Positions 1 to 6,580 are shown, counted from the stretch's first letter. The stretch is DNA of 10,934 nucleotides from JANRLJ01 sp034437895 (GCA_034437895.1 DAOTTO010000153.1:1-10934), one strand, 5' to 3'. The notes: generated by a model from the sequence alone, not told the origin. Program-made: numbers and translations.

Positions 1-225
1 CATTTCCGTCCAGCGCGGGATGCCCTCTCTTACCCAAGCTGCCGCCGCCCGCGCTAGATGTTCAAGCATCCGGCTGCGTGCGACCTTTGGTCGCCAGTGC
101 CAAGCGCACTGAAGGCGCTAATAATAAACCTGTTCAATCTCAAGTAGTCCCTTTAGTGGGCTTGGTTTTTACGGAAGCCGGATGTTTTAACGTCTGGCGG
201 TATAACTCACTGTCTACGGGTAGGG
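1..225. other. Unassigned hairpin-rich stretch at window edge
   Basis: No gene is recognised here. One plus-strand frame is open from the window edge to 275, but its translation resembles no family I know and it runs into the 3' end of tag on the other strand, so I do not call it. What is visible is a run of inverted repeats: GCGACC/GGTCGC (80-85, 89-94), immediately followed by CAGTGC/GCACTG (95-100, 106-111), then CAAG..CCC/GGG..CTTG (141-164), then an 8-bp stem with two G-T pairs (177-184, 191-198). This could be the 3' part of a structured RNA or of a plus-strand gene beginning outside the window, or an array of REP-like palindromes. I found no tmRNA, RNase P, SRP or tRNA signature. Confidence 0.3.
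140..170 (+). terminator. Possible plus-strand intrinsic terminator
   Basis: CAAG (141-144) and CCC (149-151) can pair with GGG (158-160) and CTTG (161-164), followed at once by G and five T (166-170). The T tract is only on the plus strand, so the hairpin would end a transcript entering from the left. The TAGT bulge makes the stem imperfect, and the same sequence also resembles a degenerate AAGCCCACT-type palindromic repeat. Confidence 0.35.
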
Positions 226-810
226 TTAACCGCTCATCGCTTCATGCCGGAAGCAATCCACTGTATGATCGTTGACCAATCCGCAGGCTTGCATCGTGGC
301 ATAACAAATCGTCGGCCCCACGAATTTAAACCCGCGTTTCAGTAAATCCTTACTCATGCGCTGCGAGGTTTCCGTCTGCGGCGGGATTTCCGACAGGCTT
401 TTCCACGTATTTTGCACCGTCTTGCCATCGACGAAATCCCACAAATAACGGTCAAAGCTGCCAAATTCGGCTTGCAGCGCCAGAAATTTTTGTGCGTTAT
501 TGATCGCGGCGTGAATTTTGAGTCGATTGCGGACAATGCCGGGGTTCGCGAGCAGGTCGGCGATTTTCGCCTCGTCATAATGCGCGACGAGGGCAGGGTC
601 AAAGCCGTCGAAGGCAGCGCGATAATTTTCCCGCTTGCGGAGGATGGTCAGCCAACTTAACCCAGCTTGCGCCCCTTCTAAGCAGAGGCGCTCAAACAGG
701 GCGTGGTCATCATGCACCGGAACGCCCCATTCCTCATCGTGATAGTTGACGTATATCGGCTCATTCAAGTTCACCCATCCGCAGCGTGTTAAGTCCATGT
801 TGTTTTCCAT
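226..810 (-). CDS. tag: DNA-3-methyladenine glycosylase I
   Basis: Cytosolic base-excision-repair enzyme that removes 3-methyladenine from alkylated DNA. The 194-residue product is close to the usual TagI length and aligns throughout. Zinc-site residues corresponding to E. coli C4, H17, H175 and C179 are visible as C10 (in RCGW), H24 (in YHDEEWG), H182 and C186 (in NDHTVDC). The base-recognition Glu is E45 in CLEGAQAGLSW, and the KRENYRAAFDGFDP block is typical. Start: ATG at 810 has GGAA eight bases upstream; an alternative ATG at 798 (MDLTRCGW) matches the N-terminus of most relatives better and also has GGAA in front. It is transcribed alone, with 280 bases separating it from the gene upstream. 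Nothing in the sequence suggests damage or transfer. The chemistry is established for the family; identity is near certain. Confidence 0.95.
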   Translation of the reverse strand: MENNMDLTRCGWVNLNEPIYVNYHDEEWGVPVHDDHALFERLCLEGAQAGLSWLTILRKRENYRAAFDGFDPALVAHYDEAKIADLLANPGIVRNRLKIHAAINNAQKFLALQAEFGSFDRYLWDFVDGKTVQNTWKSLSEIPPQTETSQRMSKDLLKRGFKFVGPTICYATMQACGLVNDHTVDCFRHEAMSG

Positions 811-871
811 AATTTTTATTCCGAAGTATTCCGCGCCGGGTTCAAAACGCAGTGCTAAATCTAATATTTGA

Positions 872-978
872 AACCTCTAATGCACGTTAATTTTTAAATA
901 CGGAAAACCCCTATCCCTAACTCTTTTCCCGGAAACGGAGCAATATCCGTATTAATTTAGAAAACAGCATAAGAGGTT
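872..978. repeat. 107-bp imperfect palindromic element upstream of tag
   Basis: The outer arms AACCTCTAATGC (872-883) and GCATAAGAGGTT (967-978) are inverted copies with 11 of 12 positions matching. Nested inside are the perfect inverted arms AATACGGA (897-904) and TCCGTATT (946-953). The stretch between the outer and inner arms is AT-rich and pairs only partly. The element is non-coding and lies between tag and the 3' end of the TIR-UDG gene. It could be a decayed MITE-like insertion or a folded leader of the tag transcript. I saw no clear target-site duplication at its borders. Confidence 0.45.
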
Positions 979-1023
979 CATTCGCCTTTAGTCAACCCGT
1001 TTACGTGTTTACAAAAACTTTAG

Positions 1024-1044
1024 CTGGCAGTTTTGAACTGCCAG
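1024..1044 (-). terminator. Intrinsic terminator of the TIR-UDG gene
   Basis: CTGGCAGTT (1024-1032) and AACTGCCAG (1036-1044) form a perfect 9-bp stem with a 3-nt loop. Read on the minus strand, the hairpin is followed by CTAAAG and then TTTTTG, a short uridine tract, and it lies about 47 bases past the stop codon of the TIR-UDG gene. There is no comparable tract on the plus strand. This argues that the TIR-UDG gene and tag are separate transcripts. Confidence 0.7.
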
Positions 1045-1090
1045 TGGTCATCATTTAGGACGCAGAAATTTAGTTCAAATTCTTGGTGGT

Positions 1091-2179
1091 TCAAATAAAC
1101 AGCTTCAGTTTCTCAAAATCCTTTTTCAGCGTGTCTTTTTGGCTGGCGCTGTAAAGCACCACCGCCGGATGATACAGCGGCACAACATGAATCTCGCCAT
1201 ATGGGAGCGCGGCGTTAATCAGCTTGCCATGCAATTCGCTAATTTTGCTCCGTTTTTCCGGCAGATCGAGCTTCTTGAGTAGATAGTCCATCGCAAACCG
1301 CCCTAATGGAACGAGAACGCCGGGGCGGATAATATCAATCAGCCGATCCACATACGGCGCGTAGAAGGCAATTTCGCTGGCTTTGGGGTCGTCTGGGCTG
1401 TGATCGAGCAGTAGATTGGTGATAAACACGTCCTCGCGTTTCAGGCCAATCGTCCGCAGCATATCGTCTAAAACATCGCCGGATGGCCCCACGAAAGGTC
1501 GCCCATGCTGCGCCTCATTTTTGCCGGGCGATTCGCCGATAAAGACGATGTTGGCATCGGCGCTGCCCTCGCCCATCACCGGAAAATAGCGATTTTCGGT
1601 GCGGAAAGCATACAATGGCGAATGCGTGGCGCCGACCAGTTCAAGCCGAAGCGCTTTAAGGGCGGCTTCTTTTTTGAGGAAGGCTTCGCTGTGGGGGTTT
1701 TGTGTGGATGTGTCGCGCAGGGACATCGCATCCCTAATGGTGGTGATTAGTTTATCTACATCAACGCCAAAGCGCTGATGCGTCAGTTCAATCGCGTTGC
1801 GTCGCGCTAAGGATTTGAGGTCATCGGGCAGATCATCCGGCGAGGGCATCCGCGCTTGCCCGACAAGTACCGGAATCACCAATTTATCGGTCTTAAGCGC
1901 ACTGGCGATCTCGATGCGGACGAAATCATTCCAGAGTTCCAACCGCCGCGCCCCATTCGCATCAACTATCGTGTTCCACTGCGGCCCAATTACGGCCAGA
2001 AAAATATCGCAGGTAGAAACGGCTTCTTCCAGTATGTTGATAAAATCGACACCGGGTTTGATGCTGTCCACATCCATGAAGATGTCGTCTTTTTGGAACT
2101 TAGCCACCAGCCGATCATACAACCGCCCGACATAGCCTTCGCTGTCCTGCCGCCGATAATTGATGAAGATACGCGCCAT
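1091..2179 (-). CDS. TIR domain fused to family-4-like uracil-DNA glycosylase
   Basis: The 362-residue protein has two domains. Residues 1-150 are a TIR domain of the TIR_2 type: IFINYRRQDS at 4-13, YDRL at 21-24, FMDVDSIKPG at 34-43, AVIGPQW at 62-68. E90 in WNDFVRIEIASAL sits where NADase TIRs carry the catalytic Glu. A linker (about 151-178) leads to a uracil-DNA glycosylase domain (about 179-362) with GESPG (215-219), GRPFVGPSG (226-234), TN (254-255) and HPAVVLYS (337-344), the hallmarks of family 4. Family 4 normally binds a [4Fe-4S] cluster through four Cys, but this domain has no cysteine: the expected positions read A184, S187, D259 and Y273. The UdgX-type KRRIH insert is absent. ATG at 2179 is preceded by AGAGGGA at good spacing. 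The gene is monocistronic. Glycosylase and NADase activity are inferred, as is a defence or damage-response role. Confidence 0.88.
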   Translation of the reverse strand: MARIFINYRRQDSEGYVGRLYDRLVAKFQKDDIFMDVDSIKPGVDFINILEEAVSTCDIFLAVIGPQWNTIVDANGARRLELWNDFVRIEIASALKTDKLVIPVLVGQARMPSPDDLPDDLKSLARRNAIELTHQRFGVDVDKLITTIRDAMSLRDTSTQNPHSEAFLKKEAALKALRLELVGATHSPLYAFRTENRYFPVMGEGSADANIVFIGESPGKNEAQHGRPFVGPSGDVLDDMLRTIGLKREDVFITNLLLDHSPDDPKASEIAFYAPYVDRLIDIIRPGVLVPLGRFAMDYLLKKLDLPEKRSKISELHGKLINAALPYGEIHVVPLYHPAVVLYSASQKDTLKKDFEKLKLFI

Positions 2180-2213
2180 GCTTACGTTCCCTCTGCCGCC
2201 GCGAATTGGGCAA

Positions 2214-2230
2214 CCCTTATTCTAACGCAA
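2214..2230 (-). promoter_or_regulatory. Candidate promoter of the TIR-UDG gene
   Basis: The minus strand reads TTGCGTTAGAATAAGGG, with TAGAAT as a possible -10 hexamer about 40 bases upstream of the ATG at 2179. A near-identical block lies upstream of the GH38 gene (4953-4968). I see no convincing -35 hexamer at 16-18 bases, so this is tentative. Confidence 0.35.
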
Positions 2231-2320
2231 CTTGAGCGCAAAAATGGTATATGGTCAGAATTTGAATCGCCAGATTAGAGCGCCCAATTTGACTTGAGTC
2301 GTAAATCCCCACGCATGACC

Positions 2321-4891
2321 CTACTCAAATGTCAGCTTAAGCGTGACGAGTTGATGCGGTTCAATCATGACGGTCACACGCCCGTTAGCGTCCGTCTCGA
2401 TATAACTCTGCGACTCTTCCGCAAGGTTGACCAACTGGACATGCTCTGGGCGGACGTGTGGCGTGAGCAGTACTTCTGTCGAGCGATTGCTTGGGTTGAG
2501 CAGCCGTACAATCCAGCCTTTGCCTTTTTGCGGCGGCTTAAAAGCCGTCAAAATCGCGCCATTACCGTCGCTATCACCGCCTACGCCGCGATCACTCACA
2601 ATCGATAAGAAGCTGCGACGAGGGCGTTCCGGGCGGGCATCATATTGATACGCTTGCAAGGGCGCGTCAAATTCATGGGCGGCACGGATCACCGCAGACG
2701 GGTCATTAGGGGCGGTGGGCAGCAGTGCATAATCCGACTCGATTATTCGCTGGCACTGTGCGCCCGGTACGGCAAGGGAAGGCCCCATGCTATCGGGTCG
2801 TGCTTCGATATCGTCACGATTCAGCCAACCTACAGCGCGGGTTAACGTTAATGCCAGCGAGAGCTGCCCATCCTCGCTGATGGGTTCGACTTCCGGCAAG
2901 CCACGCGCCAGCAGCGTTACGGCTTTTTCATCTTCTTCTACGGTGCAAGCAGTTTGTATTGGCTGGAGTCCGCTGGCAGGGCGCTCGACTAAGCCGTATA
3001 AGCTGTTACTCAGCAGCAAATCTGTCTCAAGCCCAGTGCGGAGGTGGATGCGTAAACGATGATCGCGGGCGGTATTATTAAACGTCGTGCGGAAATAAAG
3101 GCCAGGGACATGATCGTAAAATGTCACCGTCGTCGTTATTTCCAGCAAACGTACCCCGCGCTCACGCACCCGATCAGTTCGTAACGCTGTCGCCACCCGC
3201 ATCCGGTGATGCAAGATGAGGCGCTCATAGAGCGGCGATGATTCAATTTTCACATCATCGACCAATTGTCCCTGCGCGATGACATCCTGCTCCGGGGCGG
3301 CATAGGTAAAGGTATCGCCTGCGTCGCCGCCGTCATAAAAATTCAGTAGATCATAAATGGTTAGGCCGGATATGCTTTCGCCTTCGGTGTGCCACTTTAA
3401 TCGTCCCTCCTCGACGGTGAGGGTATCTCCACTGACACTGCCAATCGCCCGCCCGGAAGTGAGGCGTGGTAAGTGGCTCGAATCCGGCAAGGTATCGCTT
3501 AACTCAATTGTATAGGTGGCATAACCGACGGCGGGGACTTCCGCCAGAAACGCGACTGTGCCACTGTGCGGCGCTTCATTATCCGGCGGCGACCAACTGA
3601 AATTCTGTTCTTCGCTGCCCGGCGCACGTACTTTGGCGGGATAGTGACCCGGTGGCAGATTCAGCGGCACTTCCACCACCTGCTTGACAGGCCAATTGTG
3701 CGGATTCCACACGACCACATATGTGGCAATATGCAGATTTCCCGTCGCTGGCGTACCGGGCTGATATAAATGCCCTGGTAGGGCGGTTAGCGCTCCTTTG
3801 ACGATCTGATTGACCGTATCCATTGCTTGACGGTAACGGATTTCGTTTTCTTCGTGGACGGCATCAATGCTGCATCCGCCGAGCGCTGTCCGTACCTGAT
3901 TTTGTAACGCCAGCCGCCAGCCATAATTTAAGAGGGCGCGTAGATTGTCGGGATGTTTTACCTTGCCATGCGTCAGCGCCAGCGCTAACCAAGGTTCGGC
4001 GGCATACGTCAAATTTGCTTGTAAGCGAGCATTATTTTGCTTAAGGTAAAGACGGGCAGAATGAGTGCCGTCCGCAGTGATCGAAAGTTCGCCCGTCATC
4101 GGCTTACGGCGGCTGTCTGGAAGGGAGCGTCGCAGCGAGCGCAGATAATCCGGCAGATCACTTTGTTCAACCGGAACGCCGGAAATCATTTCGAGTTCGT
4201 TGAGTGTTTCTGTGGGGGTTGCCCGCAGCGAGTCGGAATCGAGCAGCCATAAAAATGGGCCATCAGGGCGCATCGCTTGCTGTTTTTTGAGCGTACTTTC
4301 TAAATCTTGGTTGGTGTAACCCACAGGTGGATGATTAACAACCAGTAAATTGCTTCCGTCTGTGCCTTCCCAGCGGAACGGCTCATGAAAATCAAGTTCA
4401 TCGGTGTATAAAAATGCGGCGGTGATGCCAACGCCGCGTAAAATCTGCGGAAGCTGTCCCCCATGCCCGCTGAGTTGGGGCATATAAGCCACTGGCATCA
4501 GCTTTACCCCATGCCGGATTGCGTCCGCCCGTGCCGTCATCAGATTGCGAAGCATCGACTCGCCGCTGACGAGCAGGTCATCGACGGTGACATAAAACGG
4601 CCCAATCCCCAAGCGTCCACCCGCGTTAAAGATCACCAGCAGCGCTAGTAAGTCGGGACGCACGGCGGCGATGTCTTCCAAAATCACCGTTTGCCCACCC
4701 AATAAGAAAAATCGCAGCGCTGTGCCGGGTGTGGCGGTGCTGTCCATCTGCTCTAGCAGACGTGCTAATGTATCCAGCAGCCAAGCGCGGCGGCTATCGA
4801 ATGTTTCTACCCATTCGCGCTCCCAGCGCAGATGCGGGATGACGTGCAGCGTTGTAAGCGGCGGCGCGGGAAGGGGCTTGGTCACAGACAT
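2321..4891 (-). CDS. GH38 alpha-mannosidase-like protein, probable pseudoenzyme
   Basis: A long protein with the layout of glycoside hydrolase family 38: N-terminal alpha/beta domain, helical middle domain and C-terminal beta-sandwich region. Family signatures are clear: VIPH..WEREW near the start, GGQTVILEDIAAVRP, SGESMLRNL, GHGGQLPQILRGVGI and GGCSIDAVH. However, the catalytic positions differ. Counting from an upstream in-frame ATG at 4939 (872 residues), the HxHWD zinc motif is H36-L-R38-W-E40, the nucleophile/zinc Asp of the PDSFG motif is Q155 (MPQLSGH), and the zinc His of the HDS..GCS motif is R350. Hydrolysis therefore looks lost, leaving perhaps carbohydrate binding. Start: I prefer ATG at 4891 (856 residues), which has AAGGAAA at 9-base spacing; the ATG at 4939 has no ribosome site. 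No signal peptide is seen, so it is presumably cytosolic. The gene stands alone. GH38 membership is firm; inactivity is inferred. Confidence 0.85.
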   Translation of the reverse strand: MSVTKPLPAPPLTTLHVIPHLRWEREWVETFDSRRAWLLDTLARLLEQMDSTATPGTALRFFLLGGQTVILEDIAAVRPDLLALLVIFNAGGRLGIGPFYVTVDDLLVSGESMLRNLMTARADAIRHGVKLMPVAYMPQLSGHGGQLPQILRGVGITAAFLYTDELDFHEPFRWEGTDGSNLLVVNHPPVGYTNQDLESTLKKQQAMRPDGPFLWLLDSDSLRATPTETLNELEMISGVPVEQSDLPDYLRSLRRSLPDSRRKPMTGELSITADGTHSARLYLKQNNARLQANLTYAAEPWLALALTHGKVKHPDNLRALLNYGWRLALQNQVRTALGGCSIDAVHEENEIRYRQAMDTVNQIVKGALTALPGHLYQPGTPATGNLHIATYVVVWNPHNWPVKQVVEVPLNLPPGHYPAKVRAPGSEEQNFSWSPPDNEAPHSGTVAFLAEVPAVGYATYTIELSDTLPDSSHLPRLTSGRAIGSVSGDTLTVEEGRLKWHTEGESISGLTIYDLLNFYDGGDAGDTFTYAAPEQDVIAQGQLVDDVKIESSPLYERLILHHRMRVATALRTDRVRERGVRLLEITTTVTFYDHVPGLYFRTTFNNTARDHRLRIHLRTGLETDLLLSNSLYGLVERPASGLQPIQTACTVEEDEKAVTLLARGLPEVEPISEDGQLSLALTLTRAVGWLNRDDIEARPDSMGPSLAVPGAQCQRIIESDYALLPTAPNDPSAVIRAAHEFDAPLQAYQYDARPERPRRSFLSIVSDRGVGGDSDGNGAILTAFKPPQKGKGWIVRLLNPSNRSTEVLLTPHVRPEHVQLVNLAEESQSYIETDANGRVTVMIEPHQLVTLKLTFE

Positions 4892-4952
4892 AAGATGGTC
4901 TTTCCTTGTTGGCAGTCGTGTTGTTTGGGAAGGCGACATAACAAAAAACTAT

Positions 4953-4968
4953 CCCTATTCTAATGCAA
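4953..4968 (-). promoter_or_regulatory. Candidate promoter of the GH38 gene
   Basis: The minus strand reads TTGCATTAGAATAGGG, almost the same as the block before the TIR-UDG gene. Taking TAGAAT as -10, transcription would start near 4950. That leaves about 60 nt of leader before the ATG at 4891 and only about 11 nt before the weaker ATG at 4939, which favours the 4891 start. No clear -35 is visible. Confidence 0.35.
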
Positions 4969-5093
4969 GATGGGTCATTTTCATGCAGCTTGTTTGCGTT
5001 TCATCTCAACTTTTCACTTAATTTACACATTTCGGAGGAAATTTGAAACCCTCAAGCCATAAATTTTACATTTTGAGGATAGCATAACTTTAT

Positions 5094-5112
5094 CATGTGC
5101 ATCCGGCACATG
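5094..5112 (+). promoter_or_regulatory. Leader hairpin before the Pro-rich secreted protein gene
   Basis: CATGTGC (5094-5100) and GCACATG (5106-5112) are perfect 7-bp inverted arms around a 5-nt loop, 28 bases before the preferred ATG at 5141. It could be an operator or a leader hairpin. No T tract follows it, so it is not a terminator. Confidence 0.35.
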
Positions 5113-5140
5113 GTTTAAATCTATGGAGTCACCCAAATCC

Positions 5141-6106
5141 ATGAAAAGATATGCGCTATTTTTAAGTTTTTTTGTCGTCTTTGCCCTATTTGGCATGGTG
5201 ATCCTCTCGTTTTCTGCCGAATCTGCTGCCGCCCAGCCAGGGGGTGATCGGACACGCGTTCCAGGAGAAGGTCGTACTGAACAGCCGCCCCCGCCCGCAC
5301 CAAGCGAAGCACCACCCCAGGTTCCACCGCGTGAAACCCGTCCCGGAGGCACTGCCCAACCGCCGCCGCGCGAAACCCGTCCCGGAGGCACCGCCCAACC
5401 ACCTCCACCACAAGTGACCCGTCCGGCAGGTACCGTGCAGCCGCGTGTGACACTCACGCTGCCGGGGATTGATCCCACCGCCTTACGCACAACAGCACAG
5501 GCGCAGTCCACCCAAATCAATGCGACTCGCCAGTCAATTCAGATGACGGCAACCGCGTTGAATATCGATCCCACCGCTGTACGCGCCACTGTTCAAGCGA
5601 TTGCGACTCGTGTCGCCGGAATCGAACTCACCGATGAGCAAATCGCCGCCTTGCAAGCCTTAGCCGACATCAGCACTGTTACCTACAATGCCGAAGACAA
5701 TACGTTAACGGCAGTCATTGAGCCGAGCGAAACGCAGGTGAATACGCTGATCGATTCGATAGCGACTTATACTGGAAACGATGTCGAGGCTATCAGTGTT
5801 GATCTGGTCGAAGGCGGTATTGTGATTACGGTTGAGGATGCGGCGGCGCAAGGTGATCTGGTCGTCACTACGTCCGTGACAACTGTTGATGGCGAATTGG
5901 TTGTCACTGTTGATTCAGTCATGCTAGGCCAATTCAGTGTCCCGGTGGATGAATTTTCCGAATATGTAGACGCTACAGTGGCAGGACTTGATCTTGATTT
6001 GAGCTATCTAGCAGCCTTACAAGAAACATTTGACGTGACGTTTGATGCTGTGGTCATCACCGAGGATGGTTTGGTGTTCGTGGTCACATTGCAGCCTATT
6101 GATTAA
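5141..6106 (+). CDS. Secreted proline-rich protein of unknown function
   Basis: I do not recognise a family. From ATG 5141 the product has 321 residues. A signal peptide is clear: MKRY, then a hydrophobic core (about 5-24), then SAESAAAQ with a likely cleavage before Gln. Residues about 32-105 are a Pro/Arg/Thr-rich low-complexity segment with near-repeats of PPRETRPGGTAQP. A Thr/Ala/Gln-rich helix-like stretch follows, with two IDPTA(L/V)R motifs 32 residues apart. The rest (about 165-321) is acidic, rich in Val/Thr/Asp, predicted mostly beta, and has no cysteine. An in-frame ATG at 5123 has no ribosome site, while GGAG lies about 12 bases before 5141; this spacing is long. It is probably exported and wall-associated or free. 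acpS follows on the same strand after 111 bases with a hairpin between, so co-transcription is uncertain. Confidence 0.75.
   Translation: MKRYALFLSFFVVFALFGMVILSFSAESAAAQPGGDRTRVPGEGRTEQPPPPAPSEAPPQVPPRETRPGGTAQPPPRETRPGGTAQPPPPQVTRPAGTVQPRVTLTLPGIDPTALRTTAQAQSTQINATRQSIQMTATALNIDPTAVRATVQAIATRVAGIELTDEQIAALQALADISTVTYNAEDNTLTAVIEPSETQVNTLIDSIATYTGNDVEAISVDLVEGGIVITVEDAAAQGDLVVTTSVTTVDGELVVTVDSVMLGQFSVPVDEFSEYVDATVAGLDLDLSYLAALQETFDVTFDAVVITEDGLVFVVTLQPID
5324..5440 (+). repeat. Tandem 39/42-bp coding repeats (PPRETRPGGTAQ-type)
   Basis: Two near-identical units share GAAACCCGTCCCGGAGGCA (beginning at 5333 and 5372, period 39 bp, 13 codons). A diverged third unit, GTGACCCGTCCGGCAGGTAC, begins at 5414, 42 bp on. 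The encoded repeat is in the proline-rich linker of the secreted protein. Such an array is likely to vary in copy number by slippage. Confidence 0.75.
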
Positions 6107-6131
6107 TCGCGGCTCCTAAAACGCTGACGAT

Positions 6132-6169
6132 GCAGGGATAGAATGCTTTACGTGCAGCGCTATCCCTGC
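6132..6169. promoter_or_regulatory. 10-bp inverted repeat upstream of acpS
   Basis: GCAGGGATAG (6132-6141) and CTATCCCTGC (6160-6169) are perfect inverted arms around 18 bases, which themselves can pair TGC/GCA (6144-6146, 6154-6156). The structure lies 26 bases after the stop of the secreted-protein gene and 48 bases before the acpS ATG. No T tract follows on the plus strand, so it is either a weak terminator or processing site between the two genes or a structured acpS leader. Confidence 0.5.
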
Positions 6170-6217
6170 TATGGTTGGGGGACTTTGGGTAAGTGGTCAG
6201 ATGAAAGGGCGGGAGCA

Positions 6218-6580
6218 ATGGTGCGCTGCGGGGTCGATATGATTGAAAATGAGCGCGTGACGGATGGCATCGCCCGTTTTGGTGAACAGTTTTTTAGTCG
6301 CTTTTTTACGGAAGGGGAGCGCGAAGACTGCGACGATCAACCGCATCGGCTCGCCGCCCGAATCGCGGCGAAGGAAGCGGTGGCTAAGGCGCTCGGTACA
6401 GGCATCGGCGATATAAAATGGGTGGAGATCGAAATCCGCGTCAATAACGAGCGCAAACGCCCAACACTGCATCTACATGGCGCTGCTGGGAAGCTGGCCT
6501 TAGCACTTGGCTTAACGCAGTGGGACATCAGCCTCTCGCATACCAAAGATCACGCGATAGCCTTTGTTGTGGCGCTTTGA
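6218..6580 (+). CDS. acpS: Holo-[acyl-carrier-protein] synthase
   Basis: Transfers 4'-phosphopantetheine from CoA to the conserved serine of apo-acyl carrier protein, the activation step of fatty-acid synthesis; cytosolic and Mg-dependent. The 120-residue product is the normal length for a trimeric AcpS. Visible signatures are CGVDMIENERV (metal-binding Asp at D7), FFTEGE at 29-34, ARIAAKEAVAKALGTG at 47-62 (metal/catalytic Glu at E53), LHGAA, and a C-terminal SLSHTKDHAIAFVV. The reading frame extends up to an ATG at 6143, but those 25 residues lie over a hairpin and do not belong to the family, while the ATG at 6218 has a good AAAGGG/GGGAG ribosome site and matches the family start. It is the last plus-strand gene, converging on the SRPBCC-PDZ-DinB gene. 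Identity is secure. Confidence 0.93.
   Translation: MVRCGVDMIENERVTDGIARFGEQFFSRFFTEGEREDCDDQPHRLAARIAAKEAVAKALGTGIGDIKWVEIEIRVNNERKRPTLHLHGAAGKLALALGLTQWDISLSHTKDHAIAFVVAL

Noticed and set aside
1..225. tmRNA, RNase P RNA or SRP RNA at the left edge
   Set aside because: TAATAATAA and several hairpins first suggested a tmRNA tag, but there is no in-frame tag ending in Ala-Ala, no 3' T-arm with CCA, and none of the conserved RNase P or SRP blocks.
78..275. 65-residue plus-strand frame
   Set aside because: It covers the hairpin cluster and the end of tag on the other strand, has no ribosome site and no recognisable family.
1091..2179. UdgX-type or Thoeris-type assignment for the TIR-UDG protein
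   Set aside because: The KRRIH insert of UdgX is absent, and no ThsA-like SIR2/SLOG effector gene lies nearby, so neither known system fits.
1856..2278. Plus-strand 140-residue frame across the TIR region
   Set aside because: It is antisense to the well-supported TIR domain and crosses its promoter; it has no family signature.
2204..2289. AATTGGGC/GCCCAATT inverted half-sites flanking the TIR-UDG promoter
   Set aside because: The 8-bp arms are 70 bases apart with no supporting structure between them; this is compatible with chance in AT/GC-mixed sequence.
4892..4939. Upstream start of the GH38 gene
   Set aside because: ATG 4939 has no Shine-Dalgarno sequence and would lie about 11 nt from the predicted transcript start; ATG 4891 has AAGGAAA at good spacing.
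5324..5440. CRISPR array
   Set aside because: The repeats are in-frame coding units of 39/42 bp with no unique spacers, inside a Pro-rich protein.
5023..5520. Minus-strand Gly/Val-rich frames opposite the Pro-rich gene
   Set aside because: They are mirror translations of GC-rich proline codons. The plus-strand frame has a signal peptide, a full-length frame and a ribosome site.
6143..6217. Longer N-terminus for AcpS from ATG 6143
   Set aside because: The extra 25 residues are outside the family, overlap a hairpin and lack a ribosome site, while ATG 6218 has one.
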